Below are positions 1 through 5,181 of a DNA stretch of 5,181 nt, one piece after another. Location of the stretch: contig CAYIWL010000056.1 of NCBI GenBank assembly GCA_964367085.1, forward strand, positions 1-5,181, in the 5' to 3' direction. The position numbers and the translations under genes were made by a program. The stretch's first letter is position 1. Every line of letters starts with the position of its first letter. Below the pieces are notes generated by a model, which saw nothing but the letters and a program-made list of their open reading frames with translations, ran no database searches and was not told the DNA's origin. Source of the stretch: JACPIN01 sp964367085. Lineage in GTDB: Archaea > Nanobdellota > Nanobdellia > SCGC-AAA011-G17 > ARS1403.

Positions 1-1
1 C

Positions 2-496
2 AGTTATGAGGATCTTGAAGGATTAAGGAAAAAATACTCTAATAAAAAAATAGTTTTCTGCTCAGGTACATTTGATTTAACACATGCAGGACACATAATA
101 TTTTTTGAAGACTGCAAAAAATTTGGAAACATTCTTGTAGTGGCAATGGGGGATGACAAGCTTATAAAATATTACAAGGGAAAAAATAGACCAATACTAA
201 ATGAGCATATTAGATTAAAAAACGTTGATTCATTGAGGGTTGTAGATTATTGTTTATTAGATAGTCCATTTGAAACAGGAGAATCTTCTTTATTAGTCTC
301 ACTTAGTACAATATTCAAAAAGTTGAAACCTAATGTTTATGTTGTAAATGAAGACGCTAAAGACATTGAAAAAAGAAAAGAAATCTCTGACAGGTATAAT
401 GTTGAATTAAAAATTTTGAAAAGATGGTGTCCTAAAGAATTTGAGAAAATTTCCACCTCCAAGATTATAGATAAAATTATCGGTCAAAAAGCTTAA
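2..496 (+). CDS. RfaE/HldE-like nucleotidyltransferase, 5'-truncated by window edge
   Basis: This is the C-terminal 164 residues of a cytidylyltransferase-superfamily enzyme; the frame is open to the left edge, so the true start is not visible. The nucleotide-binding signature GTFDLTHAGH lies at residues 22-31, with the HxGH-type motif HAGH at 28-31. A conserved KGKNRPI segment follows about 30 residues later, and the C-terminal ISTSKII (150-156) matches the family's second nucleotide-binding motif. Such enzymes transfer AMP or CMP from ATP or CTP to a phosphorylated small molecule: heptose-1-phosphate (HldE C-terminal domain), glycerol-3-phosphate (TagD) or, in archaea, FMN (RibL). The order and spacing look most like the HldE domain, but the substrate cannot be read from sequence. 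The residues before the motif (about 20, charged) leave open either a stand-alone enzyme lacking a few residues or a fusion to an upstream domain such as a PfkB-type kinase. It acts in the cytosol. Sugar-biosynthesis neighbours favour a sugar-phosphate substrate. Confidence 0.85.
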   Translation, partial: SYEDLEGLRKKYSNKKIVFCSGTFDLTHAGHIIFFEDCKKFGNILVVAMGDDKLIKYYKGKNRPILNEHIRLKNVDSLRVVDYCLLDSPFETGESSLLVSLSTIFKKLKPNVYVVNEDAKDIEKRKEISDRYNVELKILKRWCPKEFEKISTSKIIDKIIGQKA

Positions 497-500
497 AAAT
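486..500 (+). promoter_or_regulatory. Archaeal-type TATA/BRE promoter for the leaderless Nudix gene
   Basis: An A-rich stretch (486-490) followed by CTTAAAAAT (492-500) is centred 26 bases before the ATG at 522. This is the spacing of an archaeal TATA box to its transcription start, so the mRNA would begin at or next to the start codon. No purine-rich ribosome site exists between 497 and 521, which is pyrimidine-rich, so leaderless initiation is the simplest reading. The element overlaps the stop codon of the preceding gene (494-496). Promoter strength and exact start are inferred only. Confidence 0.5.
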
Positions 501-521
501 CTTAACTTATCTCTTTTCATT

Positions 522-1241
522 ATGAAAAATGTAAGACACCATGCAGCAGTAACTTTAATTCGACCTATTGATTCGACTGGAGACTTAATTTTTGGAATTT
601 ATGATGAAGAATATCCAGTAACTGTCTTTATAGGACACTACGTTCCTATTGGAGGAAATGCCAATGGACATAACTCTCCTTTAGACACCGTTACTAAAGA
701 ATTGCATGAAGAACTGCAAGATGAACATTTTTCTGAAGAAACTATTGGAACCCTAGTTAACCTTAGAGATAAGAGTGCTTATACCCAAAAAAATTTTAAA
801 ATTGGGGAAAAGGCTGTTTCTTATGATATAAGGATGGAGTTTAGAAATGCTGTTGTTGGAAACCTAACTCCTTTAAGTGATTATCTTGTTAGCATTGATG
901 GAATAAAAGTTAAAGCCAAAGAAAAAGAGATAAATTTTGTATCTAGTTTTTTTTGTGCTGAGGTAACTAACCCTCTATTTTACGAAGTCGCTAACCAGCT
1001 TCTGGCTGGAAAAGAATTAAGAAATGAAGGATTAACTAAAGTCATTAATGAGGCTGAATTAAAGAATGGAACCATTAGAGGCGCATGGGGGGCTTCTACA
1101 ATCGTTGGAGACATTTTAGAGTTGAATGTTCCAGAATACGATTGGATCCGCGTTGAATGCATTGGAGATATTAGGGATTCTTATCAAGATTATAAAAAAG
1201 ATTTTTCTTATGCAAGGGATCCAGAAGTTAAAGCCAAGTAA
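522..1241 (+). CDS. Nudix-like hydrolase with uncharacterised C-terminal extension
   Basis: A 239-residue protein with a recognisable but degenerate Nudix box at residues 45-67. The pattern G-x5-E-x7-R-E-U-x-E-E-x-G-U is matched as G45, N51 (for E), K59 (for R), E60, L61, E63, E64, then Q66 (for G). The metal-binding glutamates E60, E63 and E64 are kept. It is preceded by HYVPIGG (39-45), like the strand and loop that lead into Nudix boxes, and by an N-terminal strand RHHAAVTLIRP. Nudix enzymes hydrolyse nucleoside diphosphates linked to another group, here perhaps a nucleotide sugar or cofactor; this is inference. Residues from about 115 to 239 form a region I do not recognise. No signal peptide or membrane segment is seen, so it is probably cytosolic. 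The ATG at 522 is chosen because it fits the TATA element at -26. The gene follows the nucleotidyltransferase by 25 bases but probably has its own transcript. Confidence 0.7.
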   Translation: MKNVRHHAAVTLIRPIDSTGDLIFGIYDEEYPVTVFIGHYVPIGGNANGHNSPLDTVTKELHEELQDEHFSEETIGTLVNLRDKSAYTQKNFKIGEKAVSYDIRMEFRNAVVGNLTPLSDYLVSIDGIKVKAKEKEINFVSSFFCAEVTNPLFYEVANQLLAGKELRNEGLTKVINEAELKNGTIRGAWGASTIVGDILELNVPEYDWIRVECIGDIRDSYQDYKKDFSYARDPEVKAK

Positions 1242-1258
1242 ATCTAGCCCTAAAATTG
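1242..1258. other. Convergent intergenic gap without clear terminator
   Basis: Seventeen bases separate the stop of the Nudix gene from the stop of the glycosyltransferase gene on the other strand. There is no hairpin and only a four-base T-run on the minus strand. Transcripts from the two sides probably run into each other's 3' ends; on the plus strand, T-runs inside the glycosyltransferase gene (around 1381-1390 and 1446-1453) could act as archaeal poly-T stops. Confidence 0.4.
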
Positions 1259-1942
1259 TTACCTATTAAAAAATTCCTTAATCAGCAACCCAATAAACTG
1301 ATATCCAACTTTAAAACTCCTAGCAGTACTCTCTCCTCCAATTCTTTCATTTTCAATAGTAGGAAACTCAAAAACTTTCATTTTATTTTTCAATGCTCTT
1401 ATTGAGATTTGGAATTCAATACCAAACCCTTCAGCATCAGGACTTATTTTTTTCCAAGCCTCTCTTTTCATCCCTCTGAATCCGTTAATAGAATCAGTTA
1501 AATTTCCTCTAAATAAAATATTAGCAATTTTTGTAAATGTTTTATTGCCGAATTTTCTTATTTTTATTAATTTATCATCCTCGTCACATCTGGCCCCTTT
1601 CATAAATCTAGAAGCAATAACCATATCATATCCCTCATCTAAATGATTAAATAATCTTAAGATATCTTCTGGATTTTCATTCCCATCAGGGCTAAAAAAA
1701 ACTAGGTTATCACATTTGGCCTCTTTTATAGCGATTCTAAAAGCTTCTCCCCTTCCTTTTTTTTCTTGTATGACAGCTTTGATGTTATTTTCTTTATAAT
1801 ATTCCAATGTTCCATCGGTAGAGCCTGCATCAACAGCAAATACGTCTTCTATTTTGTCTTTTGGTATTTGTGGAAAAATCTTCTTTATGCCTTCTATCTC
1901 ATTCCATGTCAAGATAATTAAGCTGCCTTTAATTTTGTTCAT
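1259..1942 (-). CDS. Family 2 glycosyltransferase, DPM1-like, soluble
   Basis: A 227-residue GT-A fold glycosyltransferase of the dolichol-phosphate mannosyltransferase (DPM1/GT2) type. Motifs in order: SLIILTWNE (7-15) at the first strand; AVDAGSTDGT (36-45), the nucleotide-binding loop; KKGRGEA (61-67); SPDGNENPE (84-92) at the metal-binding DxD position; TDSINGFRG (149-157); and GFGIEFQISIRA (172-183) followed by GGEST (202-206), typical of polyprenyl-phosphate sugar transferases. The length is that of a single soluble catalytic domain, with no C-terminal membrane helices, so it probably works at the inner membrane face. The first Asp of the DAD-type triad is replaced by Ser84; D86 remains. 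The ATG lies inside the 3' end of the preceding synthase gene (14-base overlap) with no clear Shine-Dalgarno, suggesting translational coupling. Donor and acceptor cannot be read; GDP-sugar context suggests GDP-mannose or a product of the upstream enzymes. Confidence 0.88.
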   Translation of the reverse strand: MNKIKGSLIILTWNEIEGIKKIFPQIPKDKIEDVFAVDAGSTDGTLEYYKENNIKAVIQEKKGRGEAFRIAIKEAKCDNLVFFSPDGNENPEDILRLFNHLDEGYDMVIASRFMKGARCDEDDKLIKIRKFGNKTFTKIANILFRGNLTDSINGFRGMKREAWKKISPDAEGFGIEFQISIRALKNKMKVFEFPTIENERIGGESTARSFKVGYQFIGLLIKEFFNR

Positions 1943-2870
1943 TTTCTAAAAACCATTCATAAGTTCTTTTTAAACCATCTTTTAAGTCTGTTTTTGGCTT
2001 CCAGCCTAACTTACTTGATTTTGTTATGTCTACAAGTTTTTCAGACATCCCTTCTGGCTTATTTGTGTCAAATCTAATTTCTCCATTATAGTTTACTATC
2101 TCTTTGATCATGAATGCTAACTCCTTAATTGTAACTTCTCTTCCATATCCTATGTTGATAAATGGGCCCAAATCTTTTGCATTGTGGTTTAACATGAAAT
2201 AGATAATTGCATCAGTTAAGTCCTCAACAAATAAAAGCTCTCTTTTTACATCTCCAGTACCCCATATTTCAACAAAGGGGAGGTTTTGTATTTTAGAAAG
2301 ATGGAATTTTAATATTAGTGCAGGAACTACATGCGATTTTTTTGCATCGAAATGATCATTATAACCATACAAATTGCAAGGCATTAAACTAATGAAATTC
2401 GTCTTATATTGCTTATTATAATATTCGCATAACTTTAACCCAGCAATTTTGGATATACCATATCCCTCATTAGTCGGCTCTAGTTTCCCAGTTAATACGT
2501 AATCTTCTTTCATTGGTTGAGGCGAATTTTTTGGATAAATACAGGAACTTCCAAGGAATAATAATTTTTTAACATTATGTTTTCTTGCAGATTCAATCAC
2601 ATTCGACTGCATAATTAAGTTATGATATAAAAAATCTGCAGGCGTTTCAATATTTGCTAAAATTCCGCCAACCTTCGCTGCTAAATGGAAAACATATTCG
2701 GGCTTGTGCTTGTTAAAATATTCTTCAACATCTTTTTGACTCCTTAAATCCAATTCTTTAGATGGAGGGGTAAACAGATTAACATATCCGCTTTCTTTTA
2801 GTCTTTTAACTAGGGATGCCCCAACCATTCCTCCGCCACCCGTTACTAGTATCTTAGAATCTTTTTCCAT
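1929..2870 (-). CDS. fcl: GDP-L-fucose synthase family epimerase/reductase (Fcl or ColC)
   Basis: A 313-residue extended short-chain dehydrogenase, the usual length for GDP-4-keto-6-deoxy-mannose 3,5-epimerase/4-reductase. The Rossmann motif GGGGMVG is at 11-17, HLAAKVGGI at 62-70 and SSCIYPK at 108-114. The catalytic Tyr/Lys pair is Y137/K141 (YGISK). The epimerisation residues are C110 and H180 (KKSHVVP), each one position beyond C109 and H179 of the E. coli enzyme. WGTGDVKREL (203-212) matches the substrate-binding loop. The family uses NADPH to epimerise and reduce a GDP-4-keto-deoxysugar in the cytosol. The closely related ColC makes GDP-L-colitose from the 3-deoxy substrate, and the ColD-like gene directly upstream makes that activity plausible; sequence alone does not separate the two, so the symbol is provisional. 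ATG at 2870 has only a weak purine stretch (AAAAGAGA) before it. Confidence 0.92.
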   Translation of the reverse strand: MEKDSKILVTGGGGMVGASLVKRLKESGYVNLFTPPSKELDLRSQKDVEEYFNKHKPEYVFHLAAKVGGILANIETPADFLYHNLIMQSNVIESARKHNVKKLLFLGSSCIYPKNSPQPMKEDYVLTGKLEPTNEGYGISKIAGLKLCEYYNKQYKTNFISLMPCNLYGYNDHFDAKKSHVVPALILKFHLSKIQNLPFVEIWGTGDVKRELLFVEDLTDAIIYFMLNHNAKDLGPFINIGYGREVTIKELAFMIKEIVNYNGEIRFDTNKPEGMSEKLVDITKSSKLGWKPKTDLKDGLKRTYEWFLENEQN

Positions 2871-2880
2871 ATTCTCTTTT

Positions 2881-2920
2881 CATTGTACAATGTTGAAGCA
2901 CCAAATAAAGGCTTTCTTCA
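2881..2920 (-). other. Palindrome and possible stem-loop in the fcl/colC leader
   Basis: Within the 83-base gap before the synthase gene, 2881-2892 is a perfect 12-base palindrome (CATTGTACAATG) ending 11 bases before the start codon. Next to it, the bases at 2894-2898 and 2916-2920 are complementary (TGAAG/CTTCA) and a further short GCC/GGT pairing is possible inside on the minus strand, giving a weak imperfect hairpin. Either could be a protein-binding site or an RNA structure near the translation start. A palindrome of this length is expected about once by chance in a window of this size, so the call is tentative. Confidence 0.2.
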
Positions 2921-2943
2921 AATAAAATTGTTAAGAAAAATAA

Positions 2944-2955
2944 CCTTATAAATTT
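2944..2955 (-). promoter_or_regulatory. Possible TATA-type promoter for fcl/colC and the glycosyltransferase
   Basis: Read on the minus strand this is AAATTTATAAGG, a good match to an archaeal TATA element with an A-rich upstream flank from the end of the colD-like gene. Transcription would start near 2923, leaving a leader of about 50 bases before the ATG at 2870. It would let the synthase and glycosyltransferase be expressed apart from gmd-colD. A short T-run on the same strand (2936-2940) could instead or additionally end the upstream transcript. Low complexity makes chance matches likely here. Confidence 0.35.
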
Positions 2956-4141
2956 ATTTCTTATCCTTTAAAAGTTTAGAGATAACTCCTTTTTCCTGCT
3001 CTGTTAACTCGGGGTTATTAGGAAAATAAAACCCAAATTCGTGGATATTTTTTGCGTTTGGGCATTGGAAACGATCATTAGATGCCTTGTGAGCTAAATA
3101 ATCCCTAAAAAATGGCTGCTCTATCATGCTTCCCCCGACAATAGGCCTTATCTCGACTATGTCCTTAAATTTATTCTTATACTTTTCAAAAGTTTCTTTA
3201 TCCTTACAAATTAAGGGATAAGCAAAATTAGAAATGAAATCCATATGGTCAACGTCTAGTCCATAGAAATCTGGATTGTCTTTAACTATAGAGTCAAACT
3301 CCAGAAAGTTCTTATTCCTGATTTTGTTTAAATTGTCAATGTATTTTAGCTGTTCCACTCCAATAAACCCCTGTATTTCCGTAGGTCTAAAGTTAAACCC
3401 TAGATTGTAAAACGTATATTTAGAATAAAAGTCATCAACCTTATGCAGTTCTTTCAATTTTTTTTGCTTTTCTTCATCAAGGCTTCTATCCCATCCGTGT
3501 GCTCTAATTTTTTTCAGCATATCAGAAAGCTCTTCACTGTCAGTGCAAACCATTCCCCCCTCAATTGTGGATAAATGATGACCGACATAAAATGAAAACG
3601 TGCTTGCTAATCCAAAGTTTCCAAGTTTTTTCCCACTAAACTCACTTCCAAGAGATTCACAATTATCTTCTATTAACAATATACCTTTATCACTGCAAAT
3701 TTTCCTAATCCTGTCCAGATCCCCACAAAAACCAAGAAGATTAGTTAAAAACAAACATTTTTTTTCAAACGTATTCAACGATTTTTCTAGATGTTCAGAC
3801 GAGACGTTCAGATGGCTTAAAGAAACATCTACAGGTATAGGGTTCAAGTTTAATTGCAACAGAGGCATAACATTTGTTGCCCATGTTAAGACAGAAAACC
3901 CCACATTGTCTTCTTTTTTGATCAATCCGAGATTAATTAATGCATAGATAAGTGCAAAATTGGCTGAGCTGCCACTATTAAAGAAAACAGAATATTTCCT
4001 CCCCTGATAATCAGAAAATTTTTTTTCGAACTCAAGACATTTCTTACCCATGCTTAATTGCTCAGAATCCATTATAAAATTGCATAATTTTTTCTTAGTC
4101 GCCTCTTCATCATAAAAAGTAGACTTCATTAACTTTATCAT
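2954..4141 (-). CDS. colD: GDP-4-keto-6-deoxy-D-mannose 3-dehydratase (ColD-like), PLP enzyme
   Basis: A 395-residue member of the DegT/DnrJ/EryC1/StrS fold type I PLP family. The cofactor loop NSGSSAN is at 55-61, the pyridine-binding LIEDNCESLG at 156-165 (D159), and the active-site stretch SFYVGHHLSTIEGG at 183-196. In sugar aminotransferases the sixth residue of this stretch is the lysine that holds PLP; here it is H188, the same residue and number as in E. coli ColD. The following RAHGWDRSL (213-221, H215) is also typical of ColD. ColD uses pyridoxamine phosphate and glutamate to remove the C3 hydroxyl of GDP-4-keto-6-deoxymannose, the committed step to GDP-colitose. A related lysine-less family, RfbH/DdhC (E1), carries an iron-sulfur cluster; the sequence looks closer to ColD. 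The start is fixed by GAGGTG (4146-4151) four bases before the ATG and by the ATGA overlap with gmd. Activity is inferred, not shown. Confidence 0.88.
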   Translation of the reverse strand: MIKLMKSTFYDEEATKKKLCNFIMDSEQLSMGKKCLEFEKKFSDYQGRKYSVFFNSGSSANFALIYALINLGLIKKEDNVGFSVLTWATNVMPLLQLNLNPIPVDVSLSHLNVSSEHLEKSLNTFEKKCLFLTNLLGFCGDLDRIRKICSDKGILLIEDNCESLGSEFSGKKLGNFGLASTFSFYVGHHLSTIEGGMVCTDSEELSDMLKKIRAHGWDRSLDEEKQKKLKELHKVDDFYSKYTFYNLGFNFRPTEIQGFIGVEQLKYIDNLNKIRNKNFLEFDSIVKDNPDFYGLDVDHMDFISNFAYPLICKDKETFEKYKNKFKDIVEIRPIVGGSMIEQPFFRDYLAHKASNDRFQCPNAKNIHEFGFYFPNNPELTEQEKGVISKLLKDKK

Positions 4142-5181
4142 CTCGCACCTCTAGAACCGTATAGTTCATTATGTAATTCAGCCATATCGTGCTGAATCAT
4201 TTCTCTTATCAAATCATAAAATTTAATCTTCGGCTCCCAACCAAGTTTTTGGCGGGCCTTGGATGAGTCTCCAATCAAGATATCCACTTCTGTAGGTCTG
4301 AAGTATCTTGGGTCTATTTTTACTACAGTTTTTCCATTATCTCTCCTTATATATTCTTCTTCAATTCCCTTTTTGCCATTGCTTTCAATTTCAACTCCAG
4401 CCTCCTTAAATGCTAATTCTAAAAACTCTCTGACCGTATGTGCTTCACCTGTTGCGATAATATAATCATCTGCTTTATCTTGCTGTAGCATCAACCACAT
4501 AGCTTGAATATAGTCTCTTGCATGCCCCCAATCCCTTTTTGCATCTAGATTTCCAAGGTACAAGCAATCCTGGACTCCTTCTTTAATTCTGACGGCAGCC
4601 CTTGTTATTTTTTTCGTTACAAAAGTTTCTCCTCTTCTTGGGGATTCATTGTTAAATAAGATCCCATTACATGCAAATATATTGTAAGCTTCCCTATAAT
4701 TTTTTGTAATCCAGTAGGCATACAATTTGGCAGCCCCATATGGACTTCTTGGATAGAAAGGAGTATTTTCTTTTTGCGGTATTTCCTGAACTTTTCCAAA
4801 CATTTCAGAGGAAGAAGCCTGATAATATCTAATTTTTTTACCGTTTTCTTTTTCAATCCGATGAATAGTTTCAAGAATTCTTGTTGCCCCCAATCCTGTA
4901 ACGTTTCCGGTGTATTCTGGGATATCAAAACTGACCCGAACATGGCTCTGTGCACCCAGATTATAGATTTCATCCGGCATTACTTCTCTGATTATCCTAT
5001 TTATTGTAGAGGAGTCATCTAAATCGCCGAAAACAAGATGAAGCTTGACATTAATCTCATGTGGGTCTTTGAATAAATGATCTATTCTTGAAGTATTAAA
5101 AGTAGACGTCCTTCTTATTATCCCATAAACTTCATAACCCTTATCAAGCAAGAATTCAGCTAAGTAGCTTCCGTTCTGTCC
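4138..5181 (-). CDS. gmd: GDP-mannose 4,6-dehydratase, N-terminus cut by window edge
   Basis: This gene supplies GDP-4-keto-6-deoxy-D-mannose from GDP-D-mannose using bound NADP(H), in the cytosol. 347 residues are present; the frame is open to the right edge and begins at GQNGSYLAEF, so about a dozen residues including the start and the first glycines of the Rossmann loop are missing. Visible family marks (numbered from the first residue seen): IIRR (21-24) for NADP, GDLDD (52-56), NLGAQSHV (74-81), ASSSEMFG (122-129; S124 in the Thr position and E126 catalytic), SPYGAAK (146-152; Y148/K152), NNESPRRGETFVT (177-189) and GNLDAKRDWGHARDY (210-224). Family length and motifs are intact. The usually invariant GQDG reads GQNG. 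It is the first visible gene of the minus-strand operon; GDP-mannose supply (ManB/ManC) is not in the window. Confidence 0.96.
   Translation of the reverse strand, partial: GQNGSYLAEFLLDKGYEVYGIIRRTSTFNTSRIDHLFKDPHEINVKLHLVFGDLDDSSTINRIIREVMPDEIYNLGAQSHVRVSFDIPEYTGNVTGLGATRILETIHRIEKENGKKIRYYQASSSEMFGKVQEIPQKENTPFYPRSPYGAAKLYAYWITKNYREAYNIFACNGILFNNESPRRGETFVTKKITRAAVRIKEGVQDCLYLGNLDAKRDWGHARDYIQAMWLMLQQDKADDYIIATGEAHTVREFLELAFKEAGVEIESNGKKGIEEEYIRRDNGKTVVKIDPRYFRPTEVDILIGDSSKARQKLGWEPKIKFYDLIREMIQHDMAELHNELYGSRGAR
4146..4151 (-). promoter_or_regulatory. Shine-Dalgarno site deciding the colD start
   Basis: GAGGTG on the minus strand, inside the last codons of gmd, ends four bases before the ATG at 4141. 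It supports that ATG rather than the in-frame ATG four codons later (Met5), for which the spacing would be too long. Together with the ATGA stop/start overlap it points to coupled translation of gmd and colD. It also shows that this genome uses Shine-Dalgarno sites inside operons while the Nudix gene appears leaderless. Confidence 0.6.

Noticed and set aside
980..1162. Open frame of 60 codons antisense to the Nudix gene
   Set aside because: It has no recognisable protein features and lies wholly inside a coding frame with family motifs.
2881..2892. Perfect 12-base palindrome as a firm operator call
   Set aside because: A random sequence of this length is expected to contain about one such palindrome, so without conservation it is kept only as a tentative site.
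3600..3947. Open frame of 115 codons antisense to colD
   Set aside because: It mirrors the colD coding strand, has no motif, and its start has no ribosome site or promoter.
2954..4141. Perosamine synthase or other sugar aminotransferase
   Set aside because: The PLP-binding lysine is replaced by H188, and the stretch around H215 resembles ColD, so transamination is unlikely.
4259..5022. Several other open frames on both strands within gmd
   Set aside because: They are out of frame or antisense to gmd, whose frame carries every family motif; low-complexity hydrophobic runs come from AT-rich antisense codons.
1..5181. CRISPR array, transposon, tRNA, rRNA or defence system
   Set aside because: No repeated units, inverted terminal repeats, cloverleaf-like sequence or defence protein motifs were seen; nearly all bases are assigned to sugar-metabolism genes.

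Overview
The window is AT-rich DNA from a surface-glycan (nucleotide-sugar) locus, most probably of an archaeon. The archaeal reading rests on two things. A gene with no Shine-Dalgarno site starts exactly where a leaderless transcript would begin, about 26 bases after a TATA-like element with an A-rich BRE-like flank. A second TATA-like element lies in front of the only gene on the minus strand that has a real upstream gap. Small Lys/Ile/Asn-rich proteins and frequent AGA/AGG and ATA codons fit, for example, a DPANN-type genome, but no rRNA or other lineage marker is present, so this is an inference and a low-GC bacterium is not excluded.

Layout. On the plus strand, 2-496 is the 3' part of a RfaE/HldE-like nucleotidyltransferase, followed 25 bases later by a Nudix-like protein (522-1241) with its own promoter. 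A 17-base gap separates this pair from a convergent minus-strand block read from right to left: gmd (4138-5181, cut by the window edge), a colD-like PLP enzyme (2954-4141, ATGA overlap with gmd), a GDP-fucose/GDP-colitose synthase (1929-2870, after an 83-base gap) and a family 2 glycosyltransferase (1259-1942, 14-base overlap).

How the genes fit together. Gmd converts GDP-D-mannose to GDP-4-keto-6-deoxy-D-mannose. The next enzyme carries the ColD hallmark, a histidine (H188) in place of the PLP-binding lysine, and should remove the C3 hydroxyl rather than transaminate. The Fcl-type epimerase/reductase could then finish either GDP-L-colitose (as ColC) or GDP-L-fucose. The glycosyltransferase may attach a sugar to a lipid or glycan acceptor. 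Together they look like a GDP-L-colitose (3,6-dideoxy-L-galactose) cassette, a sugar best known from bacterial O-antigens. This is the most interesting aspect of the window. I see no evidence for a wholly new system, CRISPR array, mobile element, tRNA or rRNA. There is no stretch over 300 bases without a gene.
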